Positions 6,762 through 14,558 of a stretch of DNA of 18,972 nucleotides are shown here, one piece after another. The translations under genes and the position numbers were made by a program. The notes below the pieces were generated by a model that saw only the letters and a list, made by a program, of their open reading frames with translations, was not told the DNA's origin and made no database searches. How positions within the stretch are numbered: position 1 is the first letter of the stretch; each line of letters opens with the position of its first letter. This DNA comes from CANRIN01 sp964493515 (lineage in GTDB: Bacteria > Bacillota > Clostridia > Oscillospirales > JAAYOS01): assembly GCA_964493515.1 (NCBI GenBank), contig CAZBNJ010000029.1, positions 1 to 18,972 on the forward strand. The letters are read 5' to 3'.

Positions 6762-8192
6762 TTGGCAAGGGAAAAGAAAGCTCTGAATGTAATAGACGGA
6801 AAGAGAAGCATAACGGCGACGATACTTCTGCTCGCGTGGCCGGTGCTTGTGGAGCAGATATTCACCACGCTCGTCAGCTATGCCGACACCGCGATGGTGG
6901 GCAGCATGGGCAAGGAAGCCACCGCGGCGGTGTCCATCTCAAACCCGGTGATAATGCTGCTGAACGGCATAGTCATGGCGCTGGGCGTGGGCATAACGGC
7001 GCTTGTCGCTCGTGCGGTCGGCGCGGGGGACAAGGAGCGGGTGAGGACGCTTATAAAGCACGCGATACTCGCGATAGTGATAATTGGCGTGCCGATAACG
7101 ATAGCCATCGCGTGTCTCAGCCGGCTTATCCCGACGTGGATGGGCGCCGAGCCGGACGTGCTGGACACCGCGACGACATACAACCTGATAGTGTCCTGCG
7201 GGCGCATATTCGCGATAACCTCGATGATGCTGAACTCGGCGTTTCGAGGATACGGCGACACCAAGACGCCGCTGTATGTGAACACCGCGATGAACGTCGT
7301 AAACGTCATACTCAACTTCTTCCTGATATATCCGACGCGCACGATAACGCTGTTCGGACGCTTCAGCTTTACCATGTGGGGCGCGGGACTGGAGGTCGCG
7401 GGCGCGGCGATAGCCACCGCTGTGGGCATGGCGGTAGCCGGATGCGCAACGCTGTGGGTGGCGTTCTCGCGGAAAAACGAGTTCCATATCGAGCGCCACA
7501 GCTCGTGGAAGCTGGATCTGCCGATGACAAGGCAGATACTCAAGATAAGCTTTCCGGCAATGCTCGAACGCATACTCATGTCGTCGAGCGGCATATTCAC
7601 CACCTCGTCGATAGCGACGCTCGGCACGGCGGTCGTCGCTGCAAACTCACTCTGCCTCACTGCCGAGTCGATGTCCTTCATGCCCGCGTTCGCGTTCCAG
7701 ACGGCGATAACGACGCTTGTCGGACAGTCGCTGGGCGCGAACAGGCCGGATCTCGCGGTCAAGTATGTGCGAAAGACGCTGCTGCTCGGAAGCGCGCTGA
7801 TGGTGCTTACGAATATAGGGCTGTTCGTGCTGTCGCACCAGCTTATCGCCATATTCACGCCGGACAGGGAGGTCATACAGATAGGCGGCGAGTGCATGAA
7901 GATCATCGCGTTTATGCAGGTGCCGCAGGTGATAATGTGGACGTTCAGCGGCGTGCTTCGCGGCGGCGGCGACACCAAGTACAACTTCTACATAACCGCG
8001 GCGGCGAACTGGCTGATACGCACACCGTTCTCGATACTTGCGATACGCGCGTGGGGAATGGGACTTTTCGAGGTGCAGATTGTCACGCTTATCGAGATAA
8101 TCGTTATGATGTTCTGCCTGTACCTGCGCTATCGCAGCGGCAAGTGGAAGACGATAATGCTCGAGGAGGAGCAGAAGCTCGCCGAGGGATAA
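6762..8192 (+). CDS. MATE family efflux transporter (first of three)
   Basis: About 476 residues forming twelve hydrophobic segments in two six-helix halves, the MATE layout. These antiporters expel drugs and other organic compounds using Na+ or H+. Family marks include LAWPVLVEQIFTTLVSYADTAMVG in helix 1, RGYGDTKTP after helix 5 and the matching LRGGGDTKYN in the second half, which shows the internal duplication. The start is uncertain. ATG 6729 lies against the upstream hairpin and T-run with no Shine-Dalgarno sequence. TTG 6762 has GAGAGG 10 nt upstream and is preferred. Isoleucine is coded mostly by ATA, unlike the preceding dehydrogenase. It lies 99 nt after the dehydrogenase gene and is closed by a strong terminator. 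The substrate is unknown. Confidence 0.88.
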   Translation: MAREKKALNVIDGKRSITATILLLAWPVLVEQIFTTLVSYADTAMVGSMGKEATAAVSISNPVIMLLNGIVMALGVGITALVARAVGAGDKERVRTLIKHAILAIVIIGVPITIAIACLSRLIPTWMGAEPDVLDTATTYNLIVSCGRIFAITSMMLNSAFRGYGDTKTPLYVNTAMNVVNVILNFFLIYPTRTITLFGRFSFTMWGAGLEVAGAAIATAVGMAVAGCATLWVAFSRKNEFHIERHSSWKLDLPMTRQILKISFPAMLERILMSSSGIFTTSSIATLGTAVVAANSLCLTAESMSFMPAFAFQTAITTLVGQSLGANRPDLAVKYVRKTLLLGSALMVLTNIGLFVLSHQLIAIFTPDREVIQIGGECMKIIAFMQVPQVIMWTFSGVLRGGGDTKYNFYITAAANWLIRTPFSILAIRAWGMGLFEVQIVTLIEIIVMMFCLYLRYRSGKWKTIMLEEEQKLAEG

Positions 8193-8199
8193 GATCCGG

Positions 8200-8227
8200 A
8201 AACGAGGACGGCTTGCCGTCCTCGTTT
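8200..8227 (+). terminator. Rho-independent terminator after MATE gene 1
   Basis: Perfect arms AAACGAGGACGG (8200-8211) and CCGTCCTCGTTT (8216-8227) around a CTTG loop. The T-tract is short, but the stem is strong. Confidence 0.85.
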
Positions 8228-8252
8228 GTGGCAAAGAGGACACAAAAAGTGA

Positions 8253-8281
8253 TTGAATATGGACGAAATGCGGGATATAAT
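8253..8281 (+). promoter_or_regulatory. Sigma-A promoter of the MBL-fold hydrolase gene
   Basis: TTGAAT (8253-8258), a 17-bp spacer and TATAAT (8276-8281). Perfect -10 and optimal spacing, placed just after the upstream terminator. Confidence 0.8.
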
Positions 8282-8317
8282 CAGATAGACTTAAACCGTA
8301 TATAGGAGGATATGACG

Positions 8318-9181
8318 ATGGATTTCAAGATGCTTATGAAGATGCCTGCGGTGATAGACATTGCCTACAAGACCTACGCGATAAACGAGTACGGACTGGA
8401 CGCGATGTTCCTGCTCGAGGGTGAGAAGGAGGCGCTGCTCATCGACACCGGCACGGGCGTGTTCGACCTGCCGATGCTGCTGAAAACGCTTACCGACAAG
8501 CCGGTGCGCGTTGTGCTGACACACGGGCATCCCGATCACGCGGGCGCTATCGGCTTCTTTGACGAGGTGTGGGCGCATCCGGACGACTTTGAGATGGCGC
8601 TGCACATCGGATATGAGCAGCGCAAGGGCTACGCCGAGGGACTGCTGAAGATGAACAAGGCGGCGCCGGTCACCGCAGAGGAGACGGTCAGGTTTGACAA
8701 GATGCCGAAGATGCTTCCGCTTCACGAGGGGGACACGATAGACCTCGGCGGCCGCAAGATAATGGTGTTCGAGACCCCGGGACACACTCCGGGGGGCTTG
8801 AGCTTCCTCGATGTGAACACGCGGATATTCATCACCGGCGACGCGTGCAACGGCAATACGCTGCTGATGGGATTCAGCGACAAGAACGCGGACAAGCAGA
8901 CGATATCCGCGCTGAAGGCGACCGCCGAGAAGATCGAGTCGCTGAAGCCGCTGTACGACCGCAACTACAACGGACACATCGGCTACGGCGGATCGCCGAG
9001 CTGCCGTCCGCAGTCGGAGAGCATCGCGGCGGACATGGCTTCGCTCTGCACCGACCTGCTTTCGGGAGGAGAGAAGGGCGAGTCGCAGGAGTTCCGTATC
9101 GGCGACGGCGCTCCGAGAGTGGCGTATTTCGCGCGGCGCGGCGCCGCAGGAGTTCGCTATGTCGATTCGTCGCTGAAGTGA
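8318..9181 (+). CDS. MBL-fold metallo-hydrolase
   Basis: This 287-residue cytoplasmic protein has the metallo-beta-lactamase fold. Its two-metal site is visible: H-x-H-x-D-H in THGHPDHAG (His69, His71, Asp73, His74), His156 in ETPGHTPGG, Asp175 in TGDAC and a C-terminal His220. These residues activate water to hydrolyse esters, thioesters, lactones or phosphodiesters. The class is diverse and the substrate is not evident. The start is set at ATG 8318 because AGGAGG (8304-8309) is 8 nt away. The nearer ATG at 8312 would leave only 2 nt. The residues after about 250 form a short tail past the core fold. The gene is monocistronic, with its own promoter and a strong terminator. It could act on small esters formed in the neighbouring glycoside pathway, but nothing shows this. 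Confidence 0.88.
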   Translation: MDFKMLMKMPAVIDIAYKTYAINEYGLDAMFLLEGEKEALLIDTGTGVFDLPMLLKTLTDKPVRVVLTHGHPDHAGAIGFFDEVWAHPDDFEMALHIGYEQRKGYAEGLLKMNKAAPVTAEETVRFDKMPKMLPLHEGDTIDLGGRKIMVFETPGHTPGGLSFLDVNTRIFITGDACNGNTLLMGFSDKNADKQTISALKATAEKIESLKPLYDRNYNGHIGYGGSPSCRPQSESIAADMASLCTDLLSGGEKGESQEFRIGDGAPRVAYFARRGAAGVRYVDSSLK

Positions 9182-9194
9182 GAGTATAGACGAT

Positions 9195-9221
9195 AAAACG
9201 CGGGGGTGATCCCCGCGTTTT
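9195..9221 (+). terminator. Rho-independent terminator after the MBL-fold gene
   Basis: Perfect 11-bp arms AAAACGCGGGG (9195-9205) and CCCCGCGTTTT (9211-9221) around GTGAT, followed by a further T-rich stretch. It isolates the next operon. Confidence 0.92.
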
Positions 9222-9259
9222 GTTTTGCCGTTATTCTGCCATGAAAGTCCGATTTTCCG

Positions 9260-9288
9260 TTGAAAGCACGGCCTGTTTCTGCTATACT
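9260..9288 (+). promoter_or_regulatory. Sigma-A promoter of the five-gene glycoside operon
   Basis: TTGAAA (9260-9265), a 17-bp spacer and TATACT (9283-9288). It lies 49 bp before the GTG start of the GH42 gene and downstream of the ATG at 9220, which shows that ATG is not the true start. Confidence 0.82.
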
Positions 9289-9336
9289 GGATTTGGACAG
9301 AAAAATATACCATTTTCGGAAAGGGGCAATGAAACT

Positions 9337-11325
9337 GTGTTTTCAAGAATGCTTTACGGCGGCGACTACAACCCGAACCAGTGGCCAAAAGAAGTTTGGA
9401 AGGAGGATATGCGTATCTTCCGCGACGCGCGGATAAACAGCGCGACGGTGAACGTGTTCTCCTGGGCGAAGATACAGCCGGCGGAGGATGTGTACGATTT
9501 TTCCGAGCTGGACGAGATAATCGACATGCTGTCGGCGGAGGGGTACGACATAGTGCTCGCCACCGCGACCGGAGCCATGCCCGCGTGGATGGTGACCCGC
9601 TATCCCGAGACGGCGCGCGTCGATTTTGAGGGCAGGCGGCACAGATTCGGCGGACGGCACAACGCGTGCCCGCACAGTCCGGTGTTTCAGAAGTACGCGG
9701 CACGGCTTGCGGAGAAGCTCGCGGAGCGGTACGGCGCAAATCCGCACATCGCCTGCTGGCACATATCAAACGAGTACGGCGGCGAGTGCTACTGCCCCGA
9801 GTGTGAGCAGCAGTTCAGACTGTGGCTTAGGCGCAAGTACGGCACGCTCGACGCGCTCAACGACGCGTGGAACATGGAGTTCTGGGGACATCTGGTGTAC
9901 AGTTGGGACGAGATAGTCGTGCCAAACGCGCTCGGCGACGCCATCGGTCGTGAAAAGACCGCGTTTGCGGGACTGTCGATAGACTACCGCCGGTTCATGT
10001 CGGACAGTATGCTTGAAAACTTCAAGATGGAGCGGGACGCGATACGCAAGCACGACAAGACCACCCCGATAACCACCAACCTGATGGGTACACACAAGGG
10101 ACTGGACTACTTCAAGTGGGCAAAGGAGATGGACATCGTCTCCTGGGACAACTATCCCGCCTACAACACGCCGTGGAGCTATCCCGCGATGTGCCACGAT
10201 CTGATGCGCGGACTGAAGGATGCGCCGTTTATGCTGATGGAGCAGACACCGAGCCAGCAGAACTGGCAGCCTTTCAACTCGCTGAAGCGTCCGGGTCAGA
10301 TGCGCGCGCAGAGCTGGCAGACGGTGGCGCACGGCGCGAACACGATACAGTTCTTCCAGCTTCGGCGGTCGCGCGGCGGGTGCGAGAAGTTCCACGGCGC
10401 GGTGATAGCGCACTCCGGCACCGAGGACACCCGCGTGTTCCGAGAGATCGCGCAGCTCGGTCGCGAGCTTGAGGCGATGGGGGACACGCTGCTCGACGCC
10501 GGAAATCCCGCGAAGGTCGGCATAGTCTTTGACTGGGAGAACTACTGGGCGCTCGAGTACGCAAGCGGCCCGAACGTCGACCTGAAATATGTCGACCAGA
10601 TACACAGGTACTACCGCTACTTCTACGAGCGAAACATACCGGTGGATATGATCCCGATCGACGCGGATTTCTCGAAGTATTCGATTGTCATCGCGCCGGT
10701 GCTGTACATGGTAAAGGACGGCGTGGCGGAGACGATTGAGAAGTATGTCGCGGACGGCGGCAGGTTTGTCACCACATTTATGAGCGGCATCGTCGGCGAG
10801 AGCGACAACGTGCATCTCGGCGGATATCCCGGCCCGCTGCGTAAGCTGTGCGGCATATGGGCGGAGGAGATAGACGCGCTCGCGCCCGAGCGGTCGAACG
10901 CGGTGAGGTTCACAGACGGAAGCGAGCACAAGTGCGGACTGCTCTGCGACCTTATACATCTCGAGGGAGCGGAGCCGCTCGGCAGCTACGCGCACGACTT
11001 CTACGCGGGCTATCCGGCGGTGACGCGCAACTCGTTCGGCAGCGGCGCGGCGTACTATGTGGCGACGCAGCTTGAACCGAGCGGACTTGCGGCGGTTATG
11101 GACAGAGTCGTCGGCGAGGCGGGCGTAAAGGCGGTCATTGACGAGCCGACCGAGCTTGAGGTCACGCGCCGCAGCGGGAAGAACGGCGACTTCTACTTTG
11201 TGATGAACCTGAGCGGAGAGGAGAAGCCGCTGCCCGCCTGCTTTGCGGGCAAGACCGACATTCTCACCGGCAAGACGGCGCCGAGCGTGCTGAAAACCTG
11301 GGATACGGTAGTAATAAAGGGATAG
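9337..11325 (+). CDS. GH42 beta-galactosidase
   Basis: A 662-residue cytoplasmic enzyme of glycoside hydrolase family 42. It would remove terminal beta-D-galactose (or alpha-L-arabinopyranose in some members) by a retaining mechanism. The N-terminus reads MLYGGDYNPNQWP as in the family. The TIM barrel carries the acid/base Glu146 in HISNEYGG and the nucleophile Glu302 in LMEQTPSQQNW. Four cysteines (111, 151, 153, 156) match the structural zinc site of Thermus-type GH42. Trimerisation and C-terminal beta domains follow, so the protein is full length. GTG 9337 is chosen as start, with AAGGGG 10 nt upstream; ATG 9349 is an alternative. It is the first gene of an operon, and the MATE gene follows after 7 nt. 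The likely in-cell substrate is an imported galactoside or plant glycoside. Confidence 0.93.
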   Translation: MFSRMLYGGDYNPNQWPKEVWKEDMRIFRDARINSATVNVFSWAKIQPAEDVYDFSELDEIIDMLSAEGYDIVLATATGAMPAWMVTRYPETARVDFEGRRHRFGGRHNACPHSPVFQKYAARLAEKLAERYGANPHIACWHISNEYGGECYCPECEQQFRLWLRRKYGTLDALNDAWNMEFWGHLVYSWDEIVVPNALGDAIGREKTAFAGLSIDYRRFMSDSMLENFKMERDAIRKHDKTTPITTNLMGTHKGLDYFKWAKEMDIVSWDNYPAYNTPWSYPAMCHDLMRGLKDAPFMLMEQTPSQQNWQPFNSLKRPGQMRAQSWQTVAHGANTIQFFQLRRSRGGCEKFHGAVIAHSGTEDTRVFREIAQLGRELEAMGDTLLDAGNPAKVGIVFDWENYWALEYASGPNVDLKYVDQIHRYYRYFYERNIPVDMIPIDADFSKYSIVIAPVLYMVKDGVAETIEKYVADGGRFVTTFMSGIVGESDNVHLGGYPGPLRKLCGIWAEEIDALAPERSNAVRFTDGSEHKCGLLCDLIHLEGAEPLGSYAHDFYAGYPAVTRNSFGSGAAYYVATQLEPSGLAAVMDRVVGEAGVKAVIDEPTELEVTRRSGKNGDFYFVMNLSGEEKPLPACFAGKTDILTGKTAPSVLKTWDTVVIKG

Positions 11326-11332
11326 GGATATT

Positions 11333-12697
11333 ATGTTTAGAAGATTCAGAAACGACGCGTTTTATAAGCAGATAGGCAAACTTCTGCTGCCGATAGTGCT
11401 GCAAAATCTGCTGAACGCCGTGGTAAGCTCGGCGGACGTGGTGATGCTGAACTTCGTCGGCGAGTCGTCGATAGCCGCGGTGTCACTTGCGACCCAGTAC
11501 ACCACCGTGCTGATGATGGTGTTCTACGGACTTGGCACCGGCGCGACGATGCTGTGCGCGCAGTATTTCGGCAAGGGAGATATGCGCGCGATAGAGACGG
11601 TGCAGGGGATAGCGCTGCGATTTTCGCTGCTGCTGGCGCTGCTGTTTGCGGGAATGTCGGCGGTGTTCCCCGAACTGATGATGCGGCTCTTCACGCCGGA
11701 GGAGCATCTGATAGCGCTCGGTGCGAAATATCTGCGCATAATGAGCATAAGCTATCTTTGCTGGAGCGTGACCGAGGTGTACATATCGGTGCTGCGGAGC
11801 ATTGGGCGGGTGGCTGTCGGCACGGCGCTCAACTCGTTTGCGGCGGTGCTGAACATCATACTCAACGCGGTTTTCATCTTCGGCACCGACCTCGGCGTGC
11901 AGGGCGTGGCGATAGCGACCTCGACCTCGCGCGCGCTCGAGCTGCTGCTCTGCTTTGCCGTGTCGGTGAAGTCGAAGGACATAAAGCTGAAATTCAGGTA
12001 TTTGTTTGTGCGAAACAAGCTGCTTTTCCGCGACTTCCTGCGGCTTTCGATACCCGCGATGGCAAACGACGTGGTGTGGAGCACCGGATTTTCGATGTAC
12101 TCGGTCATCCTCGGTCATCTCGGCGAGGCTGCGGTCGCGGCAAACTCGCTTGCGTCGGTGGTGCGCAATTTCGGCACGGTGCTGAGCTTTGGCATTGCGA
12201 GCGCGGGCGGTGTGCTGCTGGGGCAGATAATCGGCGACAACCGAATGGAGGAGGCGCGCGCGGGCGCGAACAAGACGGTGAAGCTCACGGTGGCGTCCAG
12301 CGTCGCCGGAGGGCTGCTGATACTCGCGTCGATACCGTTCGTGCTTATGTATGCCGACCGCTCGTTCAGCGAGACGGCAAAGGGATATCTGACAGTAATG
12401 ATGCTGATAAGCTGCTACTATGTCATCGGTCAGGCGGTGAACACGACGGTCATAGCGGGCATATTCCGCGCCGGAGGGGACAGCAGATTCGGGCTTATCT
12501 GCGACTTCTTTGACATGTGGGTGTATGCCGTGCCGGTCGGATTTATCGCGGCGTTTTGGCTGAAGCTGCCGGTGGTGTGGGTGTATTTCATCCTCTGCAC
12601 CGACGAGTTTGTCAAGTGGCCGTGGGTGATAAAGCACTATCGCAGCGGAAAGTGGCTGAAAAACATCACGCGAGAGGGTCTGTTTGAGGAGAAGTGA
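11333..12697 (+). CDS. MATE family efflux transporter (second, inside the glycoside operon)
   Basis: A 454-residue protein with twelve hydrophobic helices in two halves. It starts with a short basic N-terminus, then LLLPIVLQNLLNAVVSSADVVML in helix 1. The second half has FRAGGDSRFG, the MATE counterpart of the first-half RSIGR region. The start has a GGGAT Shine-Dalgarno-like sequence, and the gene lies 7 nt after the GH42 stop and 3 nt before the next gene. It is therefore certainly co-transcribed with both. MATE proteins export organic cations and hydrophobic compounds, including flavonoids in plants. Its place among glycoside enzymes suggests export of a released aglycone or another product; this is inference from position. 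It is clearly diverged from the MATE genes at 6762 and 16771. Confidence 0.88.
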   Translation: MFRRFRNDAFYKQIGKLLLPIVLQNLLNAVVSSADVVMLNFVGESSIAAVSLATQYTTVLMMVFYGLGTGATMLCAQYFGKGDMRAIETVQGIALRFSLLLALLFAGMSAVFPELMMRLFTPEEHLIALGAKYLRIMSISYLCWSVTEVYISVLRSIGRVAVGTALNSFAAVLNIILNAVFIFGTDLGVQGVAIATSTSRALELLLCFAVSVKSKDIKLKFRYLFVRNKLLFRDFLRLSIPAMANDVVWSTGFSMYSVILGHLGEAAVAANSLASVVRNFGTVLSFGIASAGGVLLGQIIGDNRMEEARAGANKTVKLTVASSVAGGLLILASIPFVLMYADRSFSETAKGYLTVMMLISCYYVIGQAVNTTVIAGIFRAGGDSRFGLICDFFDMWVYAVPVGFIAAFWLKLPVVWVYFILCTDEFVKWPWVIKHYRSGKWLKNITREGLFEEK

Positions 12698-12700
12698 CAC

Positions 12701-13627
12701 ATGGGTATCTATCGTTCGGTGGAGGAGCTTATCGGGCGCACACCGATGCTCGAACTGCGAAACATCGCGTGCGAGCTTGGTCTGGACGCGCGGATAGTCG
12801 CGAAGCTGGAGTGCTTTAATCCGGCGGGATCGGCAAAGGATCGCGTAGCGAAGTCGATGATAGACGACGCGGAGGCGCGCGGACTGTTGAAAGCGGGTTC
12901 GACGATAATCGAGCCGACATCGGGCAACACCGGCATAGGACTTGCGTCGGTGGCTGCGGCGCGGGGGTATCGCGCGGTGATAGTAATGCCGGACAGCATG
13001 AGCGCCGAGCGTCGGCTGCTGATGAAGGCATACGGCGCGGAGCTGGTGCTGACCGACGGCGCGAAGGGGATGCAGGGTGCGATCGACCGCGCAAACGAGC
13101 TTGCGCGTGAGATACCGAACAGCTTCATCCCCGGGCAGTTTGAAAATCCGGCGAATCCCGCCGCTCACTATGCGACGACCGCGCCGGAGATATGGGAGGA
13201 CACCGGCGGCGAGGTGGACTTTTTCGTCGCGGGAGTGGGCACCGGAGGTACGATATCCGGCGTAGGACGCTATCTCAAGGAGCGAAAGCCGGACGTGCGG
13301 GTGGTGGCCGTAGAGCCGTCCGACTCGCCGGTATTGAGCGGAGGAACGGCGGGCGCGCACGCGATACAGGGCATCGGCGCGGGATTTGTCCCGGCGGCGC
13401 TTGATACGTCGGTGTACGACGAGGTGATGACGGTTGGCGGCGAGGACGCGTACGCCATGGGACGGCTGATGGGATGCCGCGAGGGACTGCCGGTCGGAAT
13501 ATCCTCCGGCGCGGCGCTGTGGGCGGCAGTGCAGATCGCGAAGCGGCCGTCGGCGAAGGGAAAGACGATAGTTGTGTTATTACCGGACGGCGGCGAGAAG
13601 TATCTGTCCACGCCGATGTTCGGATAG
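12701..13627 (+). CDS. cysK: Cysteine synthase (O-acetylserine sulfhydrylase) family protein
   Basis: This 308-residue cytoplasmic PLP enzyme belongs to the beta family of fold type II. It would replace the acetyl group of O-acetylserine with sulfide to make cysteine. PLP-binding Lys46 lies in NPAGSAKDR, the substrate loop TSGNTG is at 73-78, the phosphate-binding GTGGT at 180-184 and the pyridine-contact SSGAA at 268-272. Length and motifs are complete. The usual N-P-G-G-S-V-K-D-R is slightly altered to N-P-A-G-S-A-K-D-R. The gene lies 3 nt after the MATE gene and 45 nt before the TIM-barrel gene, an odd place for a cysteine biosynthesis gene. It might act on a related beta-substituted alanine or provide sulfur for redox balance. 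The exact reaction is not certain, so the symbol is tentative. Confidence 0.88.
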   Translation: MGIYRSVEELIGRTPMLELRNIACELGLDARIVAKLECFNPAGSAKDRVAKSMIDDAEARGLLKAGSTIIEPTSGNTGIGLASVAAARGYRAVIVMPDSMSAERRLLMKAYGAELVLTDGAKGMQGAIDRANELAREIPNSFIPGQFENPANPAAHYATTAPEIWEDTGGEVDFFVAGVGTGGTISGVGRYLKERKPDVRVVAVEPSDSPVLSGGTAGAHAIQGIGAGFVPAALDTSVYDEVMTVGGEDAYAMGRLMGCREGLPVGISSGAALWAAVQIAKRPSAKGKTIVVLLPDGGEKYLSTPMFG

Positions 13628-13660
13628 CAGACAAATATGCCGCGTTTGCGGTAAAAAACA

Positions 13661-13666
13661 GGAGGA
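13661..13666 (+). promoter_or_regulatory. Ribosome binding site of the TIM-barrel gene
   Basis: GGAGGA in ACAGGAGGAAAT sits 6 nt before ATG 13673 and fixes the start. Just upstream, CCGC/GCGG (13640-13651) makes only a 4-bp hairpin with no T-tract, so no terminator separates this gene from cysK. Confidence 0.7.
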
Positions 13667-13672
13667 AATGAT

Positions 13673-14545
13673 ATGTATCGGTACGACAGGAAGGGCCCAA
13701 AGCGCGGCGTTGCGCTGTACAGCTACTCCGCCGAGTTTGGGCTGACAAAGACGCTTGAGGACTGCTTTGAGGATATCTACGACATGGGTGCTCACGGCAT
13801 CGAGATACTTGCCAACACCCACATCGAGAACTATCCCTATCCCACCGACGAGTGGGTGGATAAGTGGTTTCGGCTGTGCGACAAGTACGAGATAATCCCG
13901 GTGGAGTACGGGCACTGGATAGACAGCCATGTGCTTGGCGGCCGCGAGCTTACGACCGAGGAGTCGATCGAGATGCTCGAGCGCGATCTGCGGCTTGCGC
14001 ATCGGCTGGGCTTTACCGTTCTGCGCACCAAGATGCCGGTTATAAACGACGCGCTCGAGCCGGTGGAGAACTGGCGGGAGATAATCAAGGGAGCGCTGCC
14101 GCTTGCGGAGAAGCTGGGACTCAAGATGTGCCCCGAGATACACACGCCGTCGAATCTGAACGGCAAGATGGTCACCGACTATGTCGACTTCATAAAGGAG
14201 ACCGGGACGAAGAATTTCGGACTGAACATCGACTTTTCGGTGTTCCGCGCGCGGTTTGGCGACGGAGAGTGGAAGGATCCGAAGTTCAAGCCGAACGTGC
14301 CGGAGGATATGCTCCCGCTACTGCCGTACATCTATTGCTGCCACGCGAAGTTCATACATATGAGCGACGATTTTGAGGAGACTACTATTCCGTATCCGGA
14401 GATAGTTAAACTGCTTCAGGACAACGGCTGGGACGGGTATCTGCTCAGCGAGTACGAGGGCGCGGACAAGTACGACCCCGGCTACGAGGTTGGGCAGACC
14501 CTTCGCAAGCAGCACATCATGCTGAAAAATCTCATCGGCGACTAA
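13673..14545 (+). CDS. Xylose-isomerase-like TIM-barrel protein, candidate C-glycoside deglycosidase alpha subunit
   Basis: This 290-residue protein of the sugar phosphate isomerase/epimerase (AP endonuclease 2) fold has a full-length barrel. Candidate metal ligands at strand ends are Glu155 (CPEIH), Asp187 (NIDFS), His224 (CCHAKF) and Glu260 (LSEYEG). EYGHWID (78-84) contains a further His for catalysis. The same fold and metal site serve epimerases and the alpha subunits DgpC, DfgA and CarC, which split the C-C bond of 3-oxo-C-glycosides by a metal-assisted, base-catalysed elimination. The assignment to that group rests mainly on the next gene, 13 nt downstream, which encodes the matching beta subunit. 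The last third includes TKNFGLNIDFSVFRARF, diverged from simple epimerases. A sugar epimerase remains the alternative. Confidence 0.82.
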   Translation: MYRYDRKGPKRGVALYSYSAEFGLTKTLEDCFEDIYDMGAHGIEILANTHIENYPYPTDEWVDKWFRLCDKYEIIPVEYGHWIDSHVLGGRELTTEESIEMLERDLRLAHRLGFTVLRTKMPVINDALEPVENWREIIKGALPLAEKLGLKMCPEIHTPSNLNGKMVTDYVDFIKETGTKNFGLNIDFSVFRARFGDGEWKDPKFKPNVPEDMLPLLPYIYCCHAKFIHMSDDFEETTIPYPEIVKLLQDNGWDGYLLSEYEGADKYDPGYEVGQTLRKQHIMLKNLIGD

Positions 14546-14558
14546 GGAGGCGAAAATA

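Noticed and set aside
9220..9336. N-terminal extension of the GH42 gene to ATG 9220
   Set aside because: That ATG lies upstream of the promoter at 9260-9288 and next to the previous terminator, and the extension has no family match. GTG 9337 has a ribosome site.
11483..13360. 625-codon open frame on the minus strand across MATE gene 2 and cysK
   Set aside because: It is antisense to two genes with complete family motifs, its translation is rich in Arg/His with no domain, and GC-rich codon use produces such shadows.
13640..13651. Small hairpin between cysK and the TIM-barrel gene as a terminator
   Set aside because: Only a 4-bp stem without a T-tract; co-transcription is more likely.
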